From positions 1 to 41,842 of the forward strand of contig QCPD01000014.1 in NCBI GenBank assembly GCA_003209755.1: a stretch of DNA of 41,842 nucleotides, in the 5' to 3' direction. Positions within the stretch are counted from its first letter, which is position 1; each line of letters starts with the position of its first letter. Below, in pieces: positions 25,170 to 32,652 of this stretch. Origin of the DNA: Prochlorococcus sp. AG-436-C14. GTDB lineage: Bacteria; Cyanobacteriota; Cyanobacteriia; PCC-6307; Cyanobiaceae. Under the pieces are notes generated by a model. It had not been told where the DNA came from. It saw nothing but the letters and a program-made list of their open reading frames with translations, and did no database searches. The position numbers were made by a program, and so were the translations under genes.

Positions 25170-25440
25170 TTTGTGTAATCACATAAGGTGTTCAACTGGA
25201 TTTTTAGATAGATTAAATTTTCCTTAACACACTTGTCTTTTTTCTATCAATTAACAGATTTAGAACTTTTTACTCAATTGAGAAGATTTTTTATTAATCG
25301 TTTTTAAACCTTTAAAGTTACCTTTCAGAAGTTTTTGGTAAGAACAGACTTTTTACTAACAAATTCCTTCAAATAAAAAAGTTTTCCACAGCAAAGCGTC
25401 TCTAAATAAATCAATGTTCTAGAAAACAAGCAATTCCAAT

Positions 25441-25473
25441 AAAAAAGACCCTAGGTATGGTGTCCTACGGGTC
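25441..25473 (-). terminator. intrinsic terminator of element copy A
   Basis: On the minus strand, GACCCGTAGG-ACACCATA-CCTAGGGTC (one bulged base) is followed by TTTTTTATT. The same hairpin is present on the plus strand at 39033-39064. Confidence 0.85.
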
Positions 25474-25649
25474 TGGGTGATGGGGATACTATTTCTAACC
25501 CTATTTTCCGTATAAATCAACCCCCCCCCTACAGATGGTGTTCATTTAAGTCTGAGTTAAATATATGGTGGTTTTTTGTTGCCTATTCTGATTGATTTGA
25601 TTATTATTTTTTAAAGCTGGGTGATGGGGATCCTTCAGCAGATTATTTT

Positions 25650-25675
25650 GCCCTCATGAGATGAGGGCTTTTTTA
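25650..25675 (+). terminator. intrinsic terminator at the inner edge of element copy A
   Basis: GCCCTCATGAGATGAGGGC followed by TTTTTT on the plus strand. With the terminator at 25441 it closes the element on both sides in outward orientation. Confidence 0.85.
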
Positions 25676-25876
25676 TTGATTTTTTTAGAGTCGTGAGGAG
25701 TTTAGTCGTTTAATTGTTTTTTCAATTAGCCTTTCTATCCCTGAAATACTCATTGTGTTTGGGCACCTCTCATCTTCAACTTTTGGTATTGGAGGTGACA
25801 CATATTAGATGTTTTAAAATATATGACTTGCAATACCTATTATTTATTGCTAGTACATGTGTACTGCTAGCAATAA

Positions 25877-26077
25877 ATGACTCCATCCGCTTCCCCGTAT
25901 GCTGTTTTTAAGGCTGAAGAATGGGTACCTCCGGTAGCCCAACCTATTGGCATTGGTCAATGTCTACGCCTGACCCCAAAAAAACTTGCACCAATCAGAT
26001 CTTCGATCAAGAAGAAGAGTTGTAATTCCTTGAGAAAGGAATTCTCAAAAAAATATGTTCAGCTTGCGTTCGCATGA
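25877..26077 (+). CDS. possible small basic protein
   Basis: A 66-codon frame from ATG 25877 ('MTPSASPYAVFKAEEWVPPV') with a basic middle ('LTPKKLAPIRSSIKKKS') and end. It overlaps another frame (26055-26246). No family recognised; composition is plausible but not convincing. Confidence 0.3.
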   Translation: MTPSASPYAVFKAEEWVPPVAQPIGIGQCLRLTPKKLAPIRSSIKKKSCNSLRKEFSKKYVQLAFA

Positions 26078-26515
26078 CATGTCAACATTTTCATTATTCC
26101 AGCGACAAACATTGCAGAACACTTCTTTCATATCATGTTCACGTCGTCTTATTCCTCATGGATGTCATTTGATTTCACGTTGTCATCTTTGGGAGCTGCA
26201 ACAAGAGAGAGATTGGTTGGTGTTCAGAGGTAGACTGACACCTTGAATAGATCAACTTGTTTATAAGATTTTTAATACTATCTTTGATCAGTGTATGAGC
26301 TTTATGAACTTTATTGACGAGCGTTGTCTTTGTATTGGTTTTTGGCTTTTCTTTCACCCACTAGATATGGCTTTATAGTCAAGATTGAATTATTTTAAGG
26401 TGTCATTTTATGTGATATTGATAGATATATTATAATTTAGTAGTCGATTAACCATTGACTATTGAATTAAATACCCTATATGTGATAGATGTATTAAGAA
26501 AGTAATTATTGAGTT
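26078..26515. other. intergenic region with a doubtful open frame
   Basis: A plus-strand frame at 26055-26246 is rich in Cys, His and Arg ('SCSRRLIPHGCHLISRCHLW') and could be a small metal-binding protein, but it has no supporting signal. Upstream of the histone-like gene, a TATTATAAT sequence near 26428-26436 may be a promoter -10 element. Confidence 0.3.
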
Positions 26516-27034
26516 ATGTCTCAGTTATCCATCAAAGTTAGTGCTAAAGGTGATGCCTTGATCGCTACCTTGCAAAAGGAGATCTTTAACAGACGTCGTA
26601 AGAAGGTTACTGCTTCTCAAGTCGTTGAAACCCTTGTTGAAAGCGGTGCTAAATCTCAGTCTGATAAACGTTACGCAGCTTCTTGGAAAAACCTAATTAA
26701 AGATATCGAAAAAGCAGCTAAAGTTTCTGAAGTTCATGGGAATAAGCCAGCAAATATTAGCGCTGATGAATGGGCTTTAATTCTTTCTCATCGCACACGT
26801 AAAGGCTCTGCTCCAAAAGCTGCTGCAGCTAAAAAAACTACAGCTAAAAAAGCTGTCGCAAAAAAAACAGTTGCTAAAAAGGCAACAGCAAAGAAAGTTG
26901 TAGCTAAAAAGCCAGTAGCGAAAAAGGCTGCAGCCAAAGCTAAAACTGAGGCTTCTGCAGTTGTAAAGCCGAGTGCTGGTAGGCCTGCTAGGCGTGCACG
27001 TAAAGCGAGAAAAGCACCTGAAGCTGCTAAATAA
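26516..27034 (+). CDS. histone-H1-like DNA-binding protein, copy 2
   Basis: A 172 aa paralogue of 15520-16107. The N-terminal 97 residues differ at only a handful of conservative positions (for example 'GDALIATLQKEI' against 'GEAMIATLQKEI'), while codons differ widely. The tail is shorter but follows the same pattern of AKK(T/A) repeats and ends with 'AGRPARRARKARKAPEAAK', an AT-hook-like motif. Two divergent promoters regions (no 16 bp hairpin here) suggest different regulation. It probably coats or bends DNA, possibly with copy 1 as a partner. Confidence 0.85.
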   Translation: MSQLSIKVSAKGDALIATLQKEIFNRRRKKVTASQVVETLVESGAKSQSDKRYAASWKNLIKDIEKAAKVSEVHGNKPANISADEWALILSHRTRKGSAPKAAAAKKTTAKKAVAKKTVAKKATAKKVVAKKPVAKKAAAKAKTEASAVVKPSAGRPARRARKARKAPEAAK

Positions 27035-27041
27035 GGCTTTC

Positions 27042-27093
27042 CCAGACCGTCAGGCGGCATGAGAGGTTCAATGCCTCTCACTGGTGTTTTTTT
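27042..27093 (+). terminator. structured terminator after the histone-like gene, copy 2
   Basis: Outer stem CCAG/CTGG enclosing CCG-TCAGG-CGG and GAGAGG-TTCAATG-CCTCTC, followed by TGTTTTTTT. It has the same plan as 16114-16162, with compensating changes in the last hairpin (GAAAAG/CTTTTC there). Here a T tract makes it a likely terminator. Confidence 0.7.
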
Positions 27094-27146
27094 AGATATC
27101 TTGGAAATATTTGTCTTGATATGTCTGTTAAGCTAGGCCTCTTTAT

Positions 27147-27443
27147 TTAATCAGTAATTATTAATCCTGCGTTGCACAGAGCATTAAATACTTTTGTTTT
27201 ACGCTCCATTGGTTTTTTTGTTGGGTGAAGCATATCAAGTATGGACGCAATACAACTTATTTCATAGGAGCCTTGGGAAATGAGAGCTGCATCACATATT
27301 TTATTATTAGAGATAACAGGTTTTATGCTAGTGAATTTCAATTTCTGAATAGATGCCTTTAAAACTTGTTCGAGATATTCTAGTTGTTCGTTATTTAATG
27401 TCTTTCTGTCTACATAATCCATTAAAACTAATGAGGGTGTCAC
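27147..27443 (-). CDS. EGSSW-family small protein, member 2 (diverged)
   Basis: A 98 aa relative of 18284 and 30505. Helical N-terminus ('LNNEQLEYLEQVLKASIQKL'), then 'NKICDAALISQGSYEISC' where the usual EGSSW has become QGSYE, 'IASILDMLHPTKKPMERK' and 'KVFNALCNAG'. ATG 27443 or the internal ATG 27422 (MDYVDRK) may start it; the second gives a start like the 30505 member's. Function unknown. Confidence 0.7.
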   Translation of the reverse strand: MTPSLVLMDYVDRKTLNNEQLEYLEQVLKASIQKLKFTSIKPVISNNKICDAALISQGSYEISCIASILDMLHPTKKPMERKTKVFNALCNAGLIITD

Positions 27444-27515
27444 TACGAAATTAATAAAAATCTAATTTAACCGCTTTCTAGGAATAATTATGAACTCTTT
27501 GGATTTTTCTATCTT

Positions 27516-27731
27516 TTAGGTGTCTTTCTTATTCATATCAGCTTTATATGCATTGAGAGCCTCTTTGATTCTTCCTGGAGCAAAAGGATTTTTACCTTTT
27601 GCCTCTTTCTTGGCTTCTTGCCATGCATTGTCGATTTCTTTCTTTGCTATCGGATCGTTATTGAAATTTGTGTATAGCTTCATCAGATACCAAGTGCTTA
27701 AAACTAAAAGTCCTAGACCTAATAAATACAT
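27516..27731 (-). CDS. single-helix membrane protein (71 aa)
   Basis: An N-terminal membrane helix ('LLGLGLLVLSTWYLMKLY') is followed by a charged helical tail ('EIDNAWQEAKKEAKG', 'GRIKEALNAYKADMNKKD'). The topology suggests a cytoplasmic or stromal-side helical domain tethered to the membrane. No family recognised. Confidence 0.6.
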   Translation of the reverse strand: MYLLGLGLLVLSTWYLMKLYTNFNNDPIAKKEIDNAWQEAKKEAKGKNPFAPGRIKEALNAYKADMNKKDT

Positions 27732-27811
27732 TAGACTGTCTCGATAATTACGACAATCTAACCAATTGAAGGGAATTTGCGCCTATAAATAAAAAAAAAT
27801 ACGTTTGCGCT

Positions 27812-27967
27812 ATGCCACTTATCGTAGATCCTTCTAAAGATACTAGTAATGGGGTTGGTAAGATTTTTAGAACAATCAATATCACACTTGCCATTGCACT
27901 ACCTTTTTCCGCAATTTTGGTAACTATCTTTTGGGGTTTAAAACATGGTTTCAGTAGTTTTATTTAA
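27812..27967 (+). CDS. single-helix membrane protein (51 aa)
   Basis: ATG 27812 to TAA 27967. A polar start ('MPLIVDPSKDTSNGVGKIF') and a membrane helix ('LAIALPFSAILVTIFWG') near the C-terminus, as in small subunits of photosynthetic complexes, though I cannot match it to one. It is divergent from the gene at 27516. Confidence 0.55.
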   Translation: MPLIVDPSKDTSNGVGKIFRTINITLAIALPFSAILVTIFWGLKHGFSSFI

Positions 27968-27988
27968 TTTCAATATAGAAATAATTTT

Positions 27989-28147
27989 TTATCCAAATAC
28001 AGTTTTAATGAGTTCAATAAATAATTTGATACTCCAAAATAAGATGCCTCCATAAATAAAGCCTGCCAGACCAGAAGCCCAGTCATTGTAAAATTTCCAG
28101 GAAATGATTATCACGAGGATTCCAAGTAAGAGTGAATATGTAGCCAT
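27989..28147 (-). CDS. small two-helix membrane protein (52 aa)
   Basis: ATG 28147 to TAA 27989. 'MATYSLLLGILVIIISWKFY' and 'GLAGFIYGGILFWSIKLF' make two short hydrophobic segments. It is convergent with 27812-27967. Family not recognised. Confidence 0.55.
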   Translation of the reverse strand: MATYSLLLGILVIIISWKFYNDWASGLAGFIYGGILFWSIKLFIELIKTVFG

Positions 28148-28324
28148 TGTGTTGTTGTCCCCTTCAATAGACGCTTTATGTAAAAGTTTAGAGGTCGGTA
28201 TACCTAACTTTTAAGTAGTAGCAACCGAAGTGAGTTGTATTTACCGAATTAACTTCTACGGTATGCCTCATCCCTAACCAAATTAATTTAGGACAGAGTA
28301 GTTGTGTACTCCGAAATAAAAGTT

Positions 28325-28591
28325 ATGTACACTTCAATCTTCGACTCTTTTTTCTCCGATTCTTTATTTGCGCCTACCAGAACTGTTTATGTGGTTTCTG
28401 ATAGCCAGCTTGAAGAGCTTAAGCGTAATCAACGTCAAGAGGAACTCGACAACATCGAGGACTCTAGAAAAAGATTAGAAGAAAGTTATCAAGCTCGTAT
28501 TAAAGTTCTTGATGAACGTCAAAATGAGATAAAAGAGGAACTTAAGACTTTGTATCCCACAAAGGTTAAGGCTGTCCTAAATAAGAAATAA
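28325..28591 (+). CDS. small coiled-coil protein (88 aa)
   Basis: The frame opens with a GTG at 28304, but ATG 28325 (MYTSIFDSFFSDSL) is the better start. The first 30 residues are hydrophobic/aromatic ('APTRTVYVVSDSQLEELK') and the rest is a long charged helix ('RKRLEESYQARIKVLDER', 'NEIKEELKTLYP') likely to form a coiled coil. I recall phage and picocyanobacterial genes of this type but cannot name a family. Terminator follows 31 bp later. Confidence 0.65.
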   Translation: MYTSIFDSFFSDSLFAPTRTVYVVSDSQLEELKRNQRQEELDNIEDSRKRLEESYQARIKVLDERQNEIKEELKTLYPTKVKAVLNKK

Positions 28592-28622
28592 CTGTAGTTG
28601 GTCTGAAGAATGTGTTTCTTAG

Positions 28623-28654
28623 CTCCTCCACTATATTAAGTGGAGGAGTTTTTT
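28623..28654 (+). terminator. intrinsic terminator
   Basis: CTCCTCCACT-ATATTA-AGTGGAGGAG followed by TTTTTT, a perfect 10 bp stem, ends the coiled-coil gene. Confidence 0.92.
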
Positions 28655-28720
28655 ATTAATTTAATTCGCTTCCTTGGAAAAATTCCTTTATATCTAGGCC
28701 TAGTGAAAAGCTGTAGTTCT

Positions 28721-28846
28721 CTAGTTCTTTATTTGGCTTTCTTTAAGTGCCTTATTTCCTTCTTTAAGGGTTGTGCTGACCCACCAAACTGTAATTCCTG
28801 TAATTACAATGCCTAATGTCATTATTGATATTATTGTTGAAGTCAC
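28721..28846 (-). CDS. single-helix membrane peptide (41 aa)
   Basis: GTG 28846 gives 'MTSTIISIMTLGIVITGITV', with 'WWVSTTLKEGNKALKESQ' after it; an internal ATG nine codons in is possible. One membrane helix, then a polar tail. Family unknown. Confidence 0.45.
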   Translation of the reverse strand: MTSTIISIMTLGIVITGITVWWVSTTLKEGNKALKESQIKN

Positions 28847-29039
28847 AGGAAAGTATCATTAGTTGTATTCATAATCATTATCTGGATAAGGCACATAATA
28901 AAATTTATAAAACGGTTTTTCGAGATTGATAACTTAATAAATTATGCTTTTAATAAAATTTAAAAGAAAGATAAGGATAAATGCACTTGCAATAGGGCTT
29001 ATTGATGGTTTATACCGATAATAATTGAAGAGGAAAACA

Positions 29040-29201
29040 ATGAAACTTCAAACTTCATTTAGTGTCCCCAGAGAAAATATGGGTGACATAGGTAGAAAAC
29101 ACGAGGCCGTCAAAAGAGGAATGACAGCGATCGCTTCATACTGGGAGAGAGAGTGTGCTTTAAATCCTTCCTCACCTGCATGTCTGATTTTTGAGGACTA
29201 G
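29040..29201 (+). CDS. CP12-like mini-protein (C-terminal module only)
   Basis: A 53 aa product preceded by GAAGAGG. It ends 'RECALNPSSPACLIFED', matching the CP12 C-terminal Cys loop (C-x3-P-x4-C-x2-[YF]-E-D) even more closely than its paralogue at 11945 ('CSINPSSPGCLLFND'). The helix before it ('HEAVKRGMTAIASYWE') fits the GAPDH-facing helix of CP12. The PRK-binding N-terminal half is absent, so it could compete with full-length CP12 for GAPDH. That role is inference. Confidence 0.75.
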   Translation: MKLQTSFSVPRENMGDIGRKHEAVKRGMTAIASYWERECALNPSSPACLIFED

Positions 29202-29263
29202 TAGTTGAAAGTACATAAGGAAATATTCTTTCCTTGAGCAAATAGTTAATCTTTTACTTCTCA

Positions 29264-29524
29264 ATGATAAGTGTTATAAAAACTTGGTTTGGATTTTTTC
29301 TTTCCCTATTTTTAGTAATTAGTGTTTGCTTCCAGTCAGTTGAAGCGCAGCTGGTGTTAAATACATCTGAAGTTGTTATTGAAAATGATCAAGGCTCAAT
29401 GGATACAAAAAGTATTGATGATCTTTTAGGCCCAGATATAAATTTTCCATTTGATCCAGCAAATCATAGAGACGGGTCTAATCCGATCAAAAGAATTGGC
29501 AAAATAAGCGACGATAATTTGTAA
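29264..29524 (+). CDS. secreted acidic peptide, FPF-motif family
   Basis: The 86 aa product has a clear signal peptide ('GFFLSLFLVISVCFQSVEA', cleavage after VEA) and an acidic mature part ending in 'DDLLGPDINFPFDPANHRDG' and a basic-neutral tail. 'NFPFDP' aligns with 'AFPFIPG' and 'VFPFPPG' of the exported proteins at 37969 and 32653. Export to periplasm, lumen or outside is expected; function unknown. Confidence 0.65.
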   Translation: MISVIKTWFGFFLSLFLVISVCFQSVEAQLVLNTSEVVIENDQGSMDTKSIDDLLGPDINFPFDPANHRDGSNPIKRIGKISDDNL

Positions 29525-29536
29525 GTAAGTATCTTT

Positions 29537-29743
29537 CTATTTTCTAAGCAAAAGTTCTAAACGTTTTTTTTGTTCTTCAAGAGATTGGGCTTTTTCATTT
29601 CTTTTTTCCTCCATTCTATTTTTTATTGACTCATCAGCTTGTCTTGCGATACTTGCCTTCCTAAGGAATACAAGGATTGATATTACAGCAAATACAAATG
29701 CTAGAGAACCCAATGGAACTATTGTTGCGTTCATTTCTTCCAT
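29537..29743 (-). CDS. single-helix membrane protein with coiled-coil tail (68 aa)
   Basis: N-terminal membrane helix ('PLGSLAFVFAVISILVFL') and a long charged helix ('ESIKNRMEEKRNEKAQSLEE', 'QKKRLELLLRK'). Its ATG overlaps the stop of the upstream gene (TAATG), so the two are translationally coupled. Function unknown. Confidence 0.65.
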   Translation of the reverse strand: MEEMNATIVPLGSLAFVFAVISILVFLRKASIARQADESIKNRMEEKRNEKAQSLEEQKKRLELLLRK

Positions 29744-29907
29744 TAGTAATTACATGCGTTATATAAACGATTAGCTTTCTGCTGATCCTCACATTTTTTT
29801 AGTTTCGTCTCTAATTCTTCCATCTCTTTTTGTGCCTGATTGATTAATTCCAATGACCATTGCCAGTTTCGCTCATTGCAATGTTGTTTCGCAGAATCCC
29901 AGTCCAT
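29743..29907 (-). CDS. small helical protein with three Cys (54 aa)
   Basis: ATG 29907. 'MDWDSAKQHCNERNWQWSLE' is followed by a charged helix ('AQKEMEELETKLKKCEDQ') and ends 'ANRLYNACNY'. The cysteines at both ends could bridge a helical hairpin. Coupled by TAATG to the membrane coiled-coil protein at 29537, its likely partner. Confidence 0.6.
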   Translation of the reverse strand: MDWDSAKQHCNERNWQWSLELINQAQKEMEELETKLKKCEDQQKANRLYNACNY

Positions 29908-30117
29908 GTTTGGATTACTTTAATAATGGATGATTTAGTCGAGAAGAACTCTTTATGACTCATAGAGAATAACAAGCTTATGAACTAAATATTGTGTTTT
30001 TATCTTCTTTTTGAAAACTTTTTTTTAATGAGCTTTTGGGCTTATCAATTCACACCTAACTTTTAATCCTCATTTTGACTCTGCCTCACTTAGGCTCGAG
30101 ATATAATTATTTATTCC

Positions 30118-30528
30118 ATGGAAACAGCTTTTGCTTGGAGCCTTTGCCTGTCTGCCGTTGTTGTTTTGCTTTCAATTGGGCCTCTAACTTATGGCCGAGT
30201 CAAAGCTGGATATTCGGCGGAGAATATGAGTGCTCCAAGGGCTTTGTTTGATGAGCTTCCAGATTTTGGTAAAAGAGCTGTTTGGTGCCATCAAAATTGC
30301 TGGGAGAGCATAACTCTTCACGCTCCTGCGTGTTTACTATGTCTGATTACCGGTGTTGTCTCCCCTGTGGCAGTGATAGCTGCGTGGGTTCACCCATTCG
30401 TGAGGTTTATTTATATCGGTGCTTATGTTGGTGATATTCCTCCTGCTAGAGGACTTTGTTGGGCATCGGGTCTTATATGTTCAACTCTATTGTATAAAGA
30501 GGGCTTAACTGCTTTGCTTTCTTCTTAA
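30118..30528 (+). CDS. MAPEG family membrane protein
   Basis: MAPEG proteins are four-helix trimeric membrane proteins (glutathione transferase-like in eukaryotes). The 136 aa product has the right length and topology and the family features 'NMSAPRALFDELPDFGKRAV' (aPR..f) and 'WCHQNCWESITLHAPACLL' (A-x-H-x-N-x-x-E near helix 2), plus 'VRFIYIGAYVGDIPPARGL' (R-x-x-Y-x-x-x-Y). The bacterial role is unknown, possibly lipid peroxide detoxification. The start ATG 30118 overlaps no neighbour; the 3' end overlaps the convergent gene by 24 bp. Confidence 0.85.
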   Translation: METAFAWSLCLSAVVVLLSIGPLTYGRVKAGYSAENMSAPRALFDELPDFGKRAVWCHQNCWESITLHAPACLLCLITGVVSPVAVIAAWVHPFVRFIYIGAYVGDIPPARGLCWASGLICSTLLYKEGLTALLSS

Positions 30529-30786
30529 TTGATCTACGACTAAACCTCTTGGCTTGCCAGCTTTAACAGGATTTAATCTATCAAGTACAACTGCAACTGC
30601 TTTAAACCAAGAACTTCCCTCTGGAATATTAATTTGATTACAAATATGTTTTGGAGCTAGTTCAAGGGAGAGATTCGTATCTATTTCATTGATTACCTGT
30701 TGATAATGTTTTTCTAAAAGCTCAATATCCTCTTTCTCGAGAATGTTGCCTGAACAATACCAATCTAGTGATGTTTTCCAATCCAT
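30505..30786 (-). CDS. EGSSW-family small protein, member 3
   Basis: This 93 aa protein has the family core: 'LAPKHICNQINIPEGSSWFK', 'AVAVVLDRLNPVKAGKPRG' and a C-terminal 'VVDQLRR' helix. It begins 'MDWKTSLDWYCSGNILEKED'. It lies 15 bp downstream of the LOG gene on the same strand, so it is probably cotranscribed with it. Function unknown. Confidence 0.75.
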   Translation of the reverse strand: MDWKTSLDWYCSGNILEKEDIELLEKHYQQVINEIDTNLSLELAPKHICNQINIPEGSSWFKAVAVVLDRLNPVKAGKPRGLVVDQLRRKQSS

Positions 30787-30801
30787 TATCTGATAATACG
30801 T

Positions 30802-31650
30802 CTATTGTTTGATAATGCCCCATGCTTCTGAAGCACTATCGGCGTATTGAAAGAGATTCATATGTTCATCTGAAATGAGCCCATAATCAGAAAGGAATTG
30901 AAAGTTGATCACTTTCGACCAATAATCTCGACCAAATAGAATTATTGGAATTTGTGTTTTCATTCCTGTTTGACGAAGAGTCAGTAATTCAAATAGTTCA
31001 TCAAATGTTCCAAATCCACCTGGGAAAAACACTGCTGCAACTGATCTCATTACAAAATGAAATTTTCTTAAGGCAAAGTAATTAAATTTAAAGCAAAGTC
31101 CAGGCGTGATATATGAATTGGGATGTTGTTCGTTTGGAAGGCTTATATTTAAACCTATGGATTTACAGTCGGCATCAAAAGCGCCTCGATTAGCAGCTTC
31201 CATAATCCCTGGGCCGCCACCAGTGACAATTACATGTGAATTGCAGTGTTCTTTTTGGTTTTGTCTGGAGATAATCTTTGCGAATTCTCTGGCCGAGTCG
31301 TAGTAATGAGATATCGAATGTAAATTCTTTAGACGTGTTATTTCTCTCTGTAAATTAGATGAGCTCGGGTCTTTGTTGAGAGAGTTCTTAGCTAGTTCAA
31401 GTCTGTTCTCTATAGAGCTTTTATTGGAAAGATTGGCACCTCCAAAGACTATGATTGTTGATAATATGTTTTGCTCTTCTAGGATCTTTTCTGGTTTACT
31501 GATTTCCAGGAGCATTCGTACTCCTCTCATTTCATCACTATTAATTAACTCTCTATCTTCATGGGCTAATTGGTAGTTGCTGGAACTAATAATTAATTCA
31601 AGATTTTTTCTGACTAGCTCTCGGTTGTCACTTCTATTTTGAGTACTCAT
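30802..31650 (-). CDS. LOG family protein (TIGR00730-like)
   Basis: LOG proteins hydrolyse nucleoside 5'-monophosphates such as cytokinin ribotides. The 282 aa product has the two signatures: 'VIVTGGGPGIMEAANRGA' and 'FPGGFGTFDELFELLTLRQT' (PGGxGTxxE). The extra N-terminal region of about 60 residues and 'STIIVFGGANLSNK' (first strand) mark the longer type II-like form. Substrate unknown. The bases after ATG 31650 ('MSTQNRSDNRELVRKN') look like a genuine start. Confidence 0.9.
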   Translation of the reverse strand: MSTQNRSDNRELVRKNLELIISSSNYQLAHEDRELINSDEMRGVRMLLEISKPEKILEEQNILSTIIVFGGANLSNKSSIENRLELAKNSLNKDPSSSNLQREITRLKNLHSISHYYDSAREFAKIISRQNQKEHCNSHVIVTGGGPGIMEAANRGAFDADCKSIGLNISLPNEQHPNSYITPGLCFKFNYFALRKFHFVMRSVAAVFFPGGFGTFDELFELLTLRQTGMKTQIPIILFGRDYWSKVINFQFLSDYGLISDEHMNLFQYADSASEAWGIIKQ

Positions 31651-31743
31651 CAGAATATGCCTCCATAAGATTTAATGCTTTAAACAATTAGAACTGTTCA
31701 TACATTCACTTGAAATGAATAATGAATAGGCTGATGCCATTGT

Positions 31744-32085
31744 CTACATTCCCATTGCTTTTCTAAGTTTTGTCGCCTCGTCCATTCCCTCCATGATTGT
31801 GAAAGTAGAATTAACTGTCGCGGCTGTACGTAGCTTTGATAGCTCTTGATATTCACTGGATTCATATGCTTCTACTGCTATTCGCATTGATGGGAATTCA
31901 CAAATGACGGCTAGGTTTGAATCTTCAGTTATTTCTTTTCCTACTGGGTCTGTATCTTTCGCAAATACCTCCCCACCATTTTCTTTGAGCCATGGCCCAA
32001 CTTTTTCGACATATTCATCAAATAATTCTTGATTTATAACCTTTGCAGTTGAGATCCAGTACCCTTTGGCTCCTTTCTTATCCAT
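31744..32085 (-). CDS. DUF1330 family protein
   Basis: The 113 aa protein follows the DUF1330 ferredoxin-like dimer pattern: 'GYWISTAKVINQELFDEYVE', 'GEVFAKDTDP', 'LAVICEFPSMRIAVEAYESS' and 'EYQELSKLRTAATVNSTFTI'. The family is of unknown enzymatic function. Length is standard. Start ATG 32085. Confidence 0.9.
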   Translation of the reverse strand: MDKKGAKGYWISTAKVINQELFDEYVEKVGPWLKENGGEVFAKDTDPVGKEITEDSNLAVICEFPSMRIAVEAYESSEYQELSKLRTAATVNSTFTIMEGMDEATKLRKAMGM

Positions 32086-32171
32086 TAACTTTTGTCAATT
32101 ATGAATTTAGAATAGATCAGACTTACCTCAAAAAATAATTTTCAAATCAATGGCCTATAAGTCTCAATAAT

Positions 32172-32582
32172 TTATTTCCATAGACTTCTTTTTTTTAAAA
32201 GATCTTCGATATTTGGCCATGCTGCAATTAGTTCCTTGAGGGCTTGTCTATTTGGAGTGTATAAAACACATGAGAAAGCACTGATGACATAAAAGACAAA
32301 CCACAACTTATTGATTGAGTAAACAGAGACAAAGGAGAATATAAAACTACCAATGAATACAAAAAAGAGTGATCGATTTATCACTTCAAGTGGAGATCTT
32401 CTTAATCGTCTAAGCAATCTTTTTGTAGATTTTGTCTTTGAGAATCTTTGTGCCTCTATTTCTTCTTCTTTGATTAGTCTTTCATTTTCTTGATCCAAGA
32501 TTTCGTTTGATCTGACAATATCTTCTATCTCTTGACTGGATAAGTTATCTAGAGGCTCTGAGTCTTTTTTTATTACTGCCAT
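32172..32582 (-). CDS. two-helix membrane protein with an acidic N-terminus
   Basis: The first 60 residues are charged ('SSQEIEDIVRSNEILDQENE', 'LLRRLRRSPLEVINRS'), followed by two adjacent membrane helices ('LFFVFIGSFIFSFVSVYSI' and 'LWFVFYVISAFSCVLY') and a short C-terminal helix ('LKELIAAWPNIEDLLKKR'). The layout is reminiscent of CAAD-domain thylakoid proteins, but there is no firm match. Conserved type of picocyanobacterial membrane protein. Confidence 0.65.
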   Translation of the reverse strand: MAVIKKDSEPLDNLSSQEIEDIVRSNEILDQENERLIKEEEIEAQRFSKTKSTKRLLRRLRRSPLEVINRSLFFVFIGSFIFSFVSVYSINKLWFVFYVISAFSCVLYTPNRQALKELIAAWPNIEDLLKKRSLWK

Positions 32583-32652
32583 TAGTTCAACAAACTTAAA
32601 AGTTAGATAGTTATCTGTATCTACCTTACTAAAGCGAATGTTTGCCTTTTGA

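Larger units (their letters stand above)
25376..25676 (-). repeat. inverted element copy A (probable RNA locus), left border of a 13.7 kb segment
   Basis: This unit is matched in reverse orientation by 38824-39124. Order on the minus strand: terminator hairpin (CCCTCA..TGAGGG), GATCCCCATCACCCAG (25617-25632), a spacer of about 130 bases with a G9 tract (C9 at 25521-25529), ATCCCCATCACCCAG again (25473-25487), the hairpin GACCCGTAGG/CCTAGGGTC with a T6 tract, the near-identical 'TTATTGGAATTGC' and finally TGTGGAAAAC. No open frame fits. It is probably a small RNA gene or a duplicated mobile unit. Confidence 0.65.

Noticed and set aside
26788-27081. 97-codon minus-strand Ala/Phe-rich frame
   Set aside because: It is the antisense shadow of the Lys/Ala-rich tail of the histone-like gene.
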